Shown: piece after piece, positions 34,576 through 42,735 of the stretch
Position numbering within the stretch: position 1 is the stretch's first letter
Layout of the letters: each line of letters opens with the position of its first letter
NCBI GenBank assembly: GCA_036389255.1
Contig: DASVQI010000023.1
Span: 124,001-188,000 of the forward strand
From: JACVRN01 sp036389255
Lineage (GTDB): Bacteria > Acidobacteriota > Blastocatellia > Pyrinomonadales > Pyrinomonadaceae
DNA length: 64,000 bases
Direction of reading: 5' to 3'
Program-made: the position numbers and the translations under genes
Notes under the pieces: generated by a model
What the model was told of the DNA's origin: nothing
Seen by the model: only the letters and a program-made list of their open reading frames with translations
The model's database searches: none

Positions 34576-35937
34576 ATGCGCTCTTTCCTCAAAAAAGTTG
34601 CCGCGTGGCGCAACGCCATCTTAGGCACGACGCTGGTGCTGCTGGGGATGGTGGCTGCGACGATTACCGTTCTGGCGCGGCGCACCGAAGACGCAGAGCT
34701 TGCCAGCGCTGCGGCCATAGCTTCGCTCGTCATCGCTGCACTTTTGACAATCTTCGTCGTGCCGCCACTGGCACGCTCCGCCCGCTCGGAGTTCGGGCGC
34801 ATAGACCTTCCTTTTGAAGTGACGAAGGGCGGGCTTGTCTTCTTAAGCGTGCTCGGCGTTGTGGCCTTTGCCGCATGGAACACTGGCAACAATCTTCTCT
34901 TTCTAGTCTTCTCGCTTCTGCTCTCGACCATGTTCGTAGCGTGGGCTGCGGCGCGCACCTCTTTGCGAGACATGGTGGTGAAGGCCCGCTTCCCCGACCA
35001 CATCTTCGCGGGCGAGCCCGCGCCTGTGATTGTCACGCTCAGAAACGCCAAGAGATTTTTCCCCTCCTTCTCCGTGCTTGTGGAAGCGCGCGGGCCGGAC
35101 GAGGTGAGGCAAAGCCCTAAGCGGCGCAAGCGTAAGAGAATCAGATTCACCAAACGCGCGCTCGCATATTTCATGTACGTGCCGCACCGAGCGGCCGCCG
35201 AGCAGCGCGTCGAGCAGCTTTTCGAGCGGCGCGGCCACGTTCTCATCTCAGGCTTTGAAATCTCCACGCGGTTTCCATTCGGCTTCTTTCGCCGCCGCCG
35301 CAGGCTTCGAGCGCGCAACGTTGACCTCATCGTTTATCCCAAGCCTGAGCCCATCAGCGACGAGCTACACCTGCTGCCCCTGAATGCCGGGCAGCACCTG
35401 TCGCTCAGGCGCGGCGCAGGCTTCGACCTCTTCTCGCTTCGTGATTACCAGCCGCAGGACGACCTTCGACACATAGACTGGAAGGCCACCGCGCGCTCGC
35501 ACCGTCTGACGGTTAGGGAGTTTACGGCTGAGGACGAGCGGCGCATCACCATCGCTCTCGATATACGAATCTCGCCCGGCGGGAATGAAAGGGAGCTGGC
35601 CCTGCGTTTCGAAAAGAGCGTCAACTACGCCGCGTCGTTGATAGCCCACTTCATCACCGAGCGCGTGGAAGTTCGACTGGCGCTCGGTGACGAGATGGGC
35701 CGCTACGGCACGGGTCAGGAGCATCTCTATCGCTGCCTGAGAAGGCTCGCGCTCGTCATGCCGAGTCTTGATGAAACGGAAGCCATAGTGTCGCACGCGG
35801 CCGAAGGCACGCGCACGGAAGAGAGCCAGCCGGAGTTGCACATAGCCGACGGCAACTTTGCCATACTGCTGACGACGGCCGCCCCCGGCTCCATCCCCTC
35901 GAACGTCTGGCGCACAAGCTATGTTAAATACTTCTGA
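34576..35937 (+). CDS. DUF58 family membrane protein
   Basis: 453 residues from the ATG at 34576; a longer open frame overlaps the ATPase gene and is rejected. N-terminal membrane spans (about 15-32, 43-65, 88-125) precede the cytoplasmic/periplasmic DUF58 domain with the diagnostic DYQPQDDLRHIDWKATAR near residue 290. The domain has a VWA-like pattern (RRITIALDIRIS). In other bacteria these proteins pair with MoxR ATPases and transglutaminase-like proteins. The role here is unknown, likely envelope-linked. An arginine/lysine-rich segment (SPKRRKRKRIRFTKRA) lies around residue 178. Confidence 0.93.
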   Translation: MRSFLKKVAAWRNAILGTTLVLLGMVAATITVLARRTEDAELASAAAIASLVIAALLTIFVVPPLARSARSEFGRIDLPFEVTKGGLVFLSVLGVVAFAAWNTGNNLLFLVFSLLLSTMFVAWAAARTSLRDMVVKARFPDHIFAGEPAPVIVTLRNAKRFFPSFSVLVEARGPDEVRQSPKRRKRKRIRFTKRALAYFMYVPHRAAAEQRVEQLFERRGHVLISGFEISTRFPFGFFRRRRRLRARNVDLIVYPKPEPISDELHLLPLNAGQHLSLRRGAGFDLFSLRDYQPQDDLRHIDWKATARSHRLTVREFTAEDERRITIALDIRISPGGNERELALRFEKSVNYAASLIAHFITERVEVRLALGDEMGRYGTGQEHLYRCLRRLALVMPSLDETEAIVSHAAEGTRTEESQPELHIADGNFAILLTTAAPGSIPSNVWRTSYVKYF

Positions 35938-35998
35938 AATATTTTCAGGTTCAAGTTAGAATCTTGTCCGATTCTATAGATTCGAGGAAACAATCCGT

Positions 35999-38551
35999 TT
36001 GTCTTCTGCTTCCGCCTTGGACGCGCCGGTGGCGCGCAATCTTCGGTACTCAACCGCGAGCCTCTGGGTCATAAGCATCTGCTTCATTCTGTCGGGCGCA
36101 ACGGGCCTGATTTATGAAGTCCTGTGGGCGCGCATGCTCGGGCTGGTCTTCGGCGCGACGACCTTTGCCATCAGCACTGTGCTGGCGGCGTTCATGGGCG
36201 GGCTTGCGTTGGGGAGCGCCGCCGCAGGGCGCGTGGGCGCGCGTATGAAGCGCCCGCTTCGCGCATACGGCCTGATTGAGATAGCCATAGCCCTGTACGC
36301 CCTGCTCGTGCCTCTGCTGTTCGGTTTGATTGATAGGCTCTACGCGCTCATCTGGACGGAGTTTCATCCGGGCTTCTACGCCTTCAGCCTCTGGCGCTTC
36401 GTGCTATCGTGCGCGGCGCTGCTCATCCCCACGGCCTTAATGGGAGCGACGCTGCCCGTGCTTTCGGCTGCGCTACTGCTTCGCGCCCGCGAACATTCTT
36501 CTAATGCCGTTGCGCGTCTCTACACCTGCAATCTGGCCGGAGCAATCCTCGGCACGCTCGCGGCGGGCTTCGTGCTGCTCCCGCTCGTGGGACTAAGAGC
36601 CACCATCTGGACTGCCGCGCTCATCAACATAGCCGTGGGCGTCGTCTCAATCATCGCTGACCGCCGCGCCGGCAGCGTCGTTGCGAATGAAGAGCGAGAC
36701 GGCTCGCCCGCAAGCGACGATGAGCGGGAAGCTGACGGGCAGGCTGGCCGCGAGAGCGAAGAGGATGAAGAACGCGCCGATGATGCTCTGCGTTTCGGCG
36801 GAAAGAGGTTCTGGCTCTTCTGTGCGGCGGTTTCCGGCTTCGTCACCATCAGCACGCAGGTCGCTTGGACGCGAGTGCTGACGATGATTATCGGCTCAAG
36901 CACCTACGCTTTCAGTCTGGTGGTGGCGCTCTTCCTGCTGGGGCTCGCGCTCGGAGCCTATATCGTCGGTCGCACGCGTTTGGCTTCGCGGCTGCGCGCT
37001 GCTCTCCTGTGGGTAGAGCTTTTGACGGGCGCGAGCATTCTGCTGAGCGTCTGGTTCATCAACAGAGCGCCGGGGCTACTCTTCAGTCAAGGCACGCGGC
37101 TTGGCGTTAATTCATGGACGGGCCTGCTGGCTCTGCAAGGCGCGACCGCCGCGCTGATAGTCCTCGTTCCGGCTGTCCTGATGGGGATGGTCATGCCGCT
37201 AGTGCTTGTCTGGGCCGAGAGCAACCTGCGCGAGATGCGCGTGCGCCTTGTCGGGCGCAGCTACGCCGTCAACACTCTGGGCGCTATTACCGGAGCCTTC
37301 CTCACGGGCTTTCTCTTCATCCCGAAGATAGGCACGCGATTCACAATCCTGTTCGCGGGCTGGCTCTGTCTGATAGTCGCGGCGCTAGCCTACAGGCCCG
37401 TGCGCGGGAACGTGGACACGCTTTTGATAAGACGCATCTTGGCCGTCGCCGCAGCCCTTGTTCTTCCGCTCATACTGTTTCGCTTTGTACCGCGCTTAAA
37501 CAGCGCAGACCTCTCCGTAGGAGTTTACGACCGCCTCGCGCGGGGCTTGGCCCACACGCAGGGGAGCGCCGCCGGAGGCGATGGCCGTGTCTTCAGCCCG
37601 GAGACGAACCGGGTGCTGATGTACGAGGAAGGGCCGACGGCGACCGTCACCGTGCGCGAGGACTGGGGCATAACTTCTATGGCGATTAACGGGCGCACTA
37701 ATGCTTCGGACAATTTCGCCAAAGACGGCGACATGGCTACGCAGGTGATGGTGGGACAACTCCCGCTTCTGATTGCGCCGCGCACGGACACGGGGCTGAT
37801 TGTCGGCTACGCTTCCGGCGTCAGCGTGGGCTCAATGCTTCAGTCGGAGCTTCGCTCGCTCGAATGCGTAGAGCTTGAGCCCGTGACGGTCAAGGCTGCG
37901 GAGAAGTTCTTCGAGCACGTCAACAATCGCCCTACAAAGGACGCGCGCCTGCGGCTAATAATTGACGACGCGCGCACGTACCTGCGCGTTGTCCCCACGC
38001 AATACGACATCATAGTCAGCGAGCCCAGCCATCCGTGGGTTCCCGGCGTTGCCAATCTCTTCACGAAAGAGTTTTTCGAGCTTGGCAATACGCGGCTCAA
38101 GGATGACGGGGTCTTCGTGCAGTGGGTGCAGATTTACCAGCTTTCGACGGACAGCCTGCGCTCCGTGCTGGCTACGTACCGGAGCGTCTTCCCGCACGTC
38201 ATGATGTTTCGCGTCGGAGGTGTCACGGAAGGGAAGGATTTGATTCTGGTGGGAAGCCGCGCGCCTCTCTCGCTCGACCGTGTCGAAGAGCGCATGCGCG
38301 ACCCGCTCATCAAAGCGGAGCTTGAGCGCATAGGAGTTCGGAGCAAGCAGGACGTGGAGACTTGGTACGTCTGCGACGAAGCGGAGCTTGGCCCGGCCGT
38401 CGCGGGCGCTCCCATCAACACGGACGACAACATGCGTATAGAGAACCGCGCCCCGCGCGAAGCCTTCCTGCCTCTGATGCAAGCCAACTCAGCGTGGATA
38501 GAAAAGCTGGCTGCGGCAGGCCAGCAACGGCTGCTTAAGGCTAACCGGTGA
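35999..38551 (+). CDS. Membrane-fused spermidine-synthase-like protein
   Basis: 850 residues from a TTG at 35999 preceded by GAGGAAACAATCC; no ATG fits. Two sets of membrane spans (about 20-225 and 270-500) are linked by a Glu/Asp/Arg-rich cytoplasmic insert (about 225-265). The last ~300 residues form a SAM-binding, spermidine-synthase fold: GLIVGYASGVSVGSML, CVELEPVTVKAAEKFF, DARTYLRVVPTQYDIIVSEPSHPWVPG, LFTKEFF and VQIYQLS. The glycine loop is less canonical than in SpeE, so true aminopropyl transfer is uncertain. It follows the MoxR-DUF58 pair by 61 bases on the same strand and may be co-expressed. Confidence 0.88.
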   Translation: MSSASALDAPVARNLRYSTASLWVISICFILSGATGLIYEVLWARMLGLVFGATTFAISTVLAAFMGGLALGSAAAGRVGARMKRPLRAYGLIEIAIALYALLVPLLFGLIDRLYALIWTEFHPGFYAFSLWRFVLSCAALLIPTALMGATLPVLSAALLLRAREHSSNAVARLYTCNLAGAILGTLAAGFVLLPLVGLRATIWTAALINIAVGVVSIIADRRAGSVVANEERDGSPASDDEREADGQAGRESEEDEERADDALRFGGKRFWLFCAAVSGFVTISTQVAWTRVLTMIIGSSTYAFSLVVALFLLGLALGAYIVGRTRLASRLRAALLWVELLTGASILLSVWFINRAPGLLFSQGTRLGVNSWTGLLALQGATAALIVLVPAVLMGMVMPLVLVWAESNLREMRVRLVGRSYAVNTLGAITGAFLTGFLFIPKIGTRFTILFAGWLCLIVAALAYRPVRGNVDTLLIRRILAVAAALVLPLILFRFVPRLNSADLSVGVYDRLARGLAHTQGSAAGGDGRVFSPETNRVLMYEEGPTATVTVREDWGITSMAINGRTNASDNFAKDGDMATQVMVGQLPLLIAPRTDTGLIVGYASGVSVGSMLQSELRSLECVELEPVTVKAAEKFFEHVNNRPTKDARLRLIIDDARTYLRVVPTQYDIIVSEPSHPWVPGVANLFTKEFFELGNTRLKDDGVFVQWVQIYQLSTDSLRSVLATYRSVFPHVMMFRVGGVTEGKDLILVGSRAPLSLDRVEERMRDPLIKAELERIGVRSKQDVETWYVCDEAELGPAVAGAPINTDDNMRIENRAPREAFLPLMQANSAWIEKLAAAGQQRLLKANR

Positions 38552-38580
38552 TTGTCGGAATCCGTTAATCTGTTAGTCGA

Positions 38581-38727
38581 GCGTAGAGAAGACAGATTAT
38601 CACCGCAGAGACGCAGAGAGACGCGGAGGCTTACGCAGAGAGATTGAATCTTTTCCTCTGCGCCCCCTCAGCGTCTCTCTGCGTCTCTGCGGTGAAGCTC
38701 AATTACCATCACACTCAACTTCCAAAT
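38581..38727. repeat. 147-bp direct repeat copy 1, with a ~40-bp-arm hairpin
   Basis: It starts GCGTAGAGAAGACAG and ends TTCCAAAT, and is the same length as the copy at 40486-40632, with about eight mismatches by my alignment. Inside, CACCGCAGAGACGCAGAGAGACGC (from 38601) pairs with its reverse complement ending at 38694, giving an arm of 24 perfect bases and more beyond. It lies after the spermidine-synthase-like gene and next to the minisatellite. Confidence 0.85.
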
Positions 38728-38736
38728 TGTGACGCA

Positions 38737-39009
38737 TTACCTGTTTTCCTCGCCAAAACAGAAAAATTCGTCACCGCCACGGATGTTTTTCAGGTCGCCG
38801 CACGAAAATTTCCGGTTGCCACGCCTGTTTTTCTCATCGCCGCACTTGTTTTTCGCAAAACCTCGCATGTTTTTGGCGTCGCTGCACGTGTTTTTCCGAC
38901 TGCCACACGTGTTTTTGGCAAAACCTCGCATGTTTTTCCCATCGCCGCGCACGTTTTTCGCAAAACTGCGGCTGTTTTTCTGATTGTTGCGGCTGTTTTT
39001 ATCGCAGGG
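38737..39009. repeat. 21-bp tandem repeat (minisatellite), about 13 units
   Basis: Degenerate units of exactly 21 bases, consensus around GC(A/G)C(A/G)TGTTTTTC....CGCC, run from 38737 to 39009; the 11 best fit 38779-39009. On the plus strand most units carry TGTTTTT. Because 21 is divisible by three, each frame reads a seven-residue repeat: AARVFPT/TSHVFGV-like on plus, CGSRKNT/RGFAKNM-like on minus, with no stops in several frames. The last unit overlaps the hemG stop codon (38999-39001). No ribosome site supports translation, so I call it a repeat and not a gene. Confidence 0.85.
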
Positions 39010-40447
39010 CTTTGATTATCTCGTCGGCTGCGCGTTCGGCTCCGCGTATGCAGTCGGGCAGGCCAGCGCCGTGATAGGCGTTCCCGGCAAGTTGCAGCGA
39101 GCCCAGCGCGTAGACTCTCTGCTTGATGCGGGCGACTCTTTCCAGATGTCCAATCATATACTGGGCCATAGAGCGCGGCCATTTCTCCACGACGGAAAAG
39201 AGCGGGGGCTCTTCTATGCCAAGGAGCGCGCGTAAATCTTCCAGCACGCGCCGCTTCATCTCTTCTTCATCCAGCGCGAACATCTCCGGCTGCAACGCGC
39301 CGCCGACGAAAGCGCGCAGGGCAGCGTGTCCGTCCGGCGCTCGCCCCTTGAACTTGACGCTCGTGAAGGTGCAGGCCAGTACTGCGCGCCGCTCAGCGAA
39401 AGGCACCACGAAGCCGAAGCCGTCCAGAGGATGAGGAATCGCATCGCGCCGCCAGCCGAAGTTAATCGTGGCGGTAGAGGCGTAAGGAATGGCTTCAAGC
39501 TCTGAAGCGAGTTGAGAGTCTACTTCGCTCAGAAGCGAGCTGGCCGCGTAGGCCGGAAGCGCAATGCAAACCGCGTCGGCACGAATCTTTTCCTCCCCGT
39601 AGATTTGAATCGTCCACTCGCGTCTCTCCTTATCAAAACTGATGCGCTCTACGCCTCTGTTTAGATGAATCGTTCCCGCAGGCAGTCTCGCGGCAAGCGT
39701 GTCGGAGAGAAGCTGCATGCCTTCATCAAGAGAGAGAAAGAGGCTGTAGCGTGCGCCGCTCGTGCCTTGTCTTTCCTCGCGCGACACTCTGCGGCGCGCG
39801 TTCCACATGGCCCAGATGAGGCTGCGGTGCTTGCGCTCCATCTCAAGAAAGCGCGGCATGGTCGCCTTCAGGCTCAGCTTCTCAGGGTCTGCCGTGTAGA
39901 TGCCTCCGACCATAGGCTGCGCCATTCGCTCAAGCGCCTCGCGCCCGAAGCGGCGGCGAACGAACTCCGCAAGGCTCTCGTCCGCCGGGCCGTTCTCATA
40001 CACGCGGCGCGGCAGTAGAAGCTCAAGCGCCATGCGAGCCTTTCCCGTCCAACTGAAAATCCCTGAAGTGACGAAGGGCAGGAGGCGCGACGGAGCCAGA
40101 AGCTGAAAGCCTTCGGGGACGGGAAGCAGCCTGCCTTTACGTACTATGAAGCTGCGGCGGTGAGCGCTGTTGGTCTGAATCAGGCGCTCTTCCAGCCCGA
40201 GGCGTCGCGCAAGCTCAAGGGCTTCGGGCTTTTCGGAGATGAAAGAGTCCGGCCCTGTCTCAAGCAGGAATCCGTCGCGCCTGACGGTGCGAATCGTGCC
40301 GCCCACGCGCCCGGAGCGCTCAAGCAGCAGGACTTCCAGATTGAAGGGAAGAGAAGCGCGGCTGCGCTCAATCAGTTGATGAGCCGCCGCCAGCCCACTG
40401 ATTCCGCCGCCAATGACGACTACTCTCTTTTTCCCTTCGCTCTGCAT
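38999..40447 (-). CDS. hemG: FAD-dependent protoporphyrinogen/coproporphyrinogen oxidase (HemY type)
   Basis: 482 residues. The N-terminal GGGISGLAAAHQL is the FAD dinucleotide fold, followed by VLLLERSGRVGGTIRTVRRDGF; FLLETGPDSFI and the C-terminal GNAYHGAGLPDCIRGAERAADEII are family blocks. It oxidises coproporphyrinogen III or protoporphyrinogen IX with oxygen; the B. subtilis-type enzyme is HemY/CgoX. Which substrate is used depends on a downstream coproheme decarboxylase, not in the window. It is the last gene of hemE-hemH-SDR-hemG, separated from them by a 147-bp repeat, and its stop codon lies inside the last unit of the minisatellite. Confidence 0.92.
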   Translation of the reverse strand: MQSEGKKRVVVIGGGISGLAAAHQLIERSRASLPFNLEVLLLERSGRVGGTIRTVRRDGFLLETGPDSFISEKPEALELARRLGLEERLIQTNSAHRRSFIVRKGRLLPVPEGFQLLAPSRLLPFVTSGIFSWTGKARMALELLLPRRVYENGPADESLAEFVRRRFGREALERMAQPMVGGIYTADPEKLSLKATMPRFLEMERKHRSLIWAMWNARRRVSREERQGTSGARYSLFLSLDEGMQLLSDTLAARLPAGTIHLNRGVERISFDKERREWTIQIYGEEKIRADAVCIALPAYAASSLLSEVDSQLASELEAIPYASTATINFGWRRDAIPHPLDGFGFVVPFAERRAVLACTFTSVKFKGRAPDGHAALRAFVGGALQPEMFALDEEEMKRRVLEDLRALLGIEEPPLFSVVEKWPRSMAQYMIGHLERVARIKQRVYALGSLQLAGNAYHGAGLPDCIRGAERAADEIIKALR

Positions 40448-40485
40448 TTCATCAAGAACAGTTTGATTGTCTTTTACGACGTTGG

Positions 40486-40632
40486 GCGTAGAGAAGACAG
40501 ATTATCACCGCAGAGACGCAGAGAGACGCGGAGGCTTACGCAGAGAGATTGAATCTTCTCCTCTGCGCCCCCTCAGCGTTCCTCTGCGTCTCTGCGGTGA
40601 TAATCAATTACCATCACACTCGTCTTCCAAAT
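40486..40632. repeat. 147-bp direct repeat copy 2, with a long hairpin
   Basis: The partner of the copy at 38581-38727, same orientation, same length and about 95% identical by eye. It sits in the heme operon between the SDR gene and hemG (190-base gap), and its ~40-bp-arm hairpin would lie in the transcript just upstream of hemG, where it could attenuate hemG expression. Confidence 0.85.
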
Positions 40633-40639
40633 CCATCTA

Positions 40640-41683
40640 CTATTTAACCTGAGCGCTCTCCTGCCATAGCTGAAGCAGTCGCCGCTCCTTTTCCGGGGCG
40701 AGGCCGGCGTAGCGCTCTAAATCTTTCGGGCGCCCGGCATCCCAGCGCAGGGTGTCAAGGATAGTCTCGGCCAGTGGGCGAAACCTGAGCCCTGCGCGAA
40801 TGGCCTTGTCGCAGTTCGTAGCTTGAAACCCGGCTCTCTCATACTCTCTCGGTATCCACAGTGGCATCTCCGACCACGGCGTCACGCCCTGCTCCAGCAG
40901 GAAATCATCCGCGACCCATGTGAAAGACGCGTCGCTCGCGGTCGCCGCGCGGCACTCTTCAAGCAGCGCCTTCATGCTTAACCTGTAATCCGGCCCCGTC
41001 ACGTTGAAGCTGCCAGTCTCGCCTGTCTCAAGCATCTGCATTATCCACCCGGCCACGTCTCTGACATCAATGAGTTGCTTCGGGCGGTCAGGGATGCCCG
41101 GCGCTAGGACTTCACCGCCGCGTTCGATGCGCGACGGCCAGTAGGTGAAGCGGTCGCTGTAATCATGCGGGCCTACTATGAGGCCGACTCGAACGTTGAT
41201 GGCCCGGCCGGGCATGGCGCGCTCTGCCTCCTCTTCGCAGAGCGCCTTGAGGCCGCCGTAAGCCGCGCCGTAGTTGACGGCTATGATGGGGCCGGAAGGG
41301 ACTAACTCTTCAGCCTCCTTCAACTGCTCCGCCGTGATGCGGTTGACGGGAGTTGATTCGTCAATCGAAGCTTCTTCGGAATCGGAATAGACGGAGATGC
41401 TTGAGATGAAGACGTAGCGGTCAACGGAATCCCTCAGCGCCTCTGCCGAAGCGCGAACCACGCCGGGCACGTAACCGCAGGTGTCAATCACCGCATCCCA
41501 GCGACGCCCGCCGAGCGCGCTCAGGTCGCCGCGCCTGTCGCCGCGCAGCCGCTCCACCTGCGGGAACAATTCCGGATTACGGCGGCCACGATTGAAGAGC
41601 GTCACCTGGTGACCGCCGGCAAGCGCAGTCTCCACCATTTGACGACCCAGAAATACAGTCCCGCCCAGAATCAAGATATTCAA
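40640..41683 (-). CDS. NAD-dependent epimerase/reductase family protein (extended SDR)
   Basis: 347 residues. GGTVFLGRQMVE at residue 7 is the GGTxFxG nucleotide-binding start of extended SDR proteins; the catalytic YxxxK is likely YGGLK (residues about 140-144) with the SSISVY serine upstream; a C-terminal region (LLEECRAATA, WADDF-like) follows. It resembles plant CSP41/isoflavone-reductase-like and epimerase-like bacterial proteins, substrate unknown. Its ATG overlaps the hemH stop by four bases, so it is co-translated in the heme operon; a role with tetrapyrroles would be new but is only suggested by position. Confidence 0.85.
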   Translation of the reverse strand: MNILILGGTVFLGRQMVETALAGGHQVTLFNRGRRNPELFPQVERLRGDRRGDLSALGGRRWDAVIDTCGYVPGVVRASAEALRDSVDRYVFISSISVYSDSEEASIDESTPVNRITAEQLKEAEELVPSGPIIAVNYGAAYGGLKALCEEEAERAMPGRAINVRVGLIVGPHDYSDRFTYWPSRIERGGEVLAPGIPDRPKQLIDVRDVAGWIMQMLETGETGSFNVTGPDYRLSMKALLEECRAATASDASFTWVADDFLLEQGVTPWSEMPLWIPREYERAGFQATNCDKAIRAGLRFRPLAETILDTLRWDAGRPKDLERYAGLAPEKERRLLQLWQESAQVK

Positions 41684-42726
41684 GTTGCGCTCCCCTGTTG
41701 GTTACTCGCCGGCGGGCGCGTCATACCGGGCAGGCAACATGCGGACGGGTAACCGCAAGCCTTTATGCCGCGCGTGCCCAAATAGCGCGGAGTCACGCCC
41801 GTATCCACGCGCTCAAGGATAAGCTCTCGAATCATGCTGATGAAGGCCGGGTGCGTGCCAGCCGTCGCAGCCCTGAGCATATTTATGCCAAGCTCAGCCG
41901 CCAGAGCCTTCGCTTCCGTATCAAGGTCGTAGAGCACCTCCATGTGGTCTGAGATGAAGCCCACGGGAGAGACTACAACGTCGCTCGCGCCGTCCTGCTT
42001 CAGCTCCCTCAGATAATCGCAGATGTCCGGCTCAAGCCACTTTTGAGTGGGCGGGCCACTGCGGCTCTGAAAGACCAGCCGCCAGCTTTCGTGCTTGACC
42101 TGTCCGGCTATCAGGCGCGACGCTTCCTGTAGCTGCGCTTCGTAATCGGAATTGTCCGACATCGCAAGAGGTATGCTGTGCGCGGTGAATGCCAGATGCG
42201 CGGCCTCTCTTCGCCCCGAAGGGATTTTCTCAAGCGCGGCGCGGACATGCTCAACGTTCGCTTCTATGAAACCCGGATGATTGTAGAAGGGGCGAAGCTT
42301 TTCTATCACGGGCGCTCGCTCCCCGACCTCTTCGCGCGCACGCGTAATGTTCTCCTGGTACTGTCTGCAACCGGAATAAGAGCTATACGCGGAAGTGGCG
42401 AAGCAGAGCGCGCGCCTGATTCCGTCTTCCGTCATCGTGCGGAGCGTGTCGGCCAGCATTGGGTGCCAGTTGCGATTTCCCCAGTAGACGGGAAGGCGCG
42501 GGCCGTTCCGCTCAAGCTCTTCACGTAGCGCGGCTATTAGCGCGCGGTTCTGCGCGTTGATGGGGCTGACGCCGCCGAACATCTCGTAATGGTGCGCGAC
42601 CTCAAGCATGCGCTCGCGCGGCACGTTTCTGCCTCGCAGCACGTTCTCAAGAAAAGGCATGACCTCATCCATCCCCTCCGGCCCGCCGAAAGAGAGGATT
42701 AGAATTGCATCGAATGGTTGATTCAT
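41680..42726 (-). CDS. hemH: Ferrochelatase, probable [2Fe-2S] type
   Basis: 348 residues. It inserts Fe(II) into protoporphyrin IX or coproporphyrin III. Family blocks: LILSFGGPEGMDEVMPFL, FGGVSPIN, AFTAHSIPLAM with the metal-site His, VVVSPVGFISDHMEVLYDLDTEA with Glu, the last more like actinobacterial and coproporphyrin (CpfC) enzymes than E. coli HemH. Cys120 (SGCRQY) and a C-terminal Cys324, Cys330, Cys331 (CGYPSACC) could ligate a [2Fe-2S] cluster, as known for actinobacterial enzymes; spacing (C-x5-CC) differs slightly, so this is inference. Starts nine bases after hemE. Confidence 0.93.
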   Translation of the reverse strand: MNQPFDAILILSFGGPEGMDEVMPFLENVLRGRNVPRERMLEVAHHYEMFGGVSPINAQNRALIAALREELERNGPRLPVYWGNRNWHPMLADTLRTMTEDGIRRALCFATSAYSSYSGCRQYQENITRAREEVGERAPVIEKLRPFYNHPGFIEANVEHVRAALEKIPSGRREAAHLAFTAHSIPLAMSDNSDYEAQLQEASRLIAGQVKHESWRLVFQSRSGPPTQKWLEPDICDYLRELKQDGASDVVVSPVGFISDHMEVLYDLDTEAKALAAELGINMLRAATAGTHPAFISMIRELILERVDTGVTPRYLGTRGIKACGYPSACCLPGMTRPPASNQQGSAT

Positions 42727-42735
42727 CTTAAGGGC

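Noticed and set aside
38737..38952. Minus-strand 71-codon ORF of KNT/CG-type heptads after hemG
   Set aside because: GTG start without ribosome site and the same repeat explanation; no domain.
38737..39009. Possible CRISPR array
   Set aside because: Units are contiguous 21-mers without spacers, and there are no cas genes.
38644..39015. 123-codon plus-strand ORF through the minisatellite, reading heptad repeats
   Set aside because: No ribosome site; begins inside the 147-bp repeat; openness follows from a stop-free 21-base unit, and other frames are open as well.
38581..40632. Composite transposon carrying hemG
   Set aside because: The flanking repeats have no transposase, terminal inverted repeats or target-site duplication that I can see; kept only as a repeat-bounded unit.
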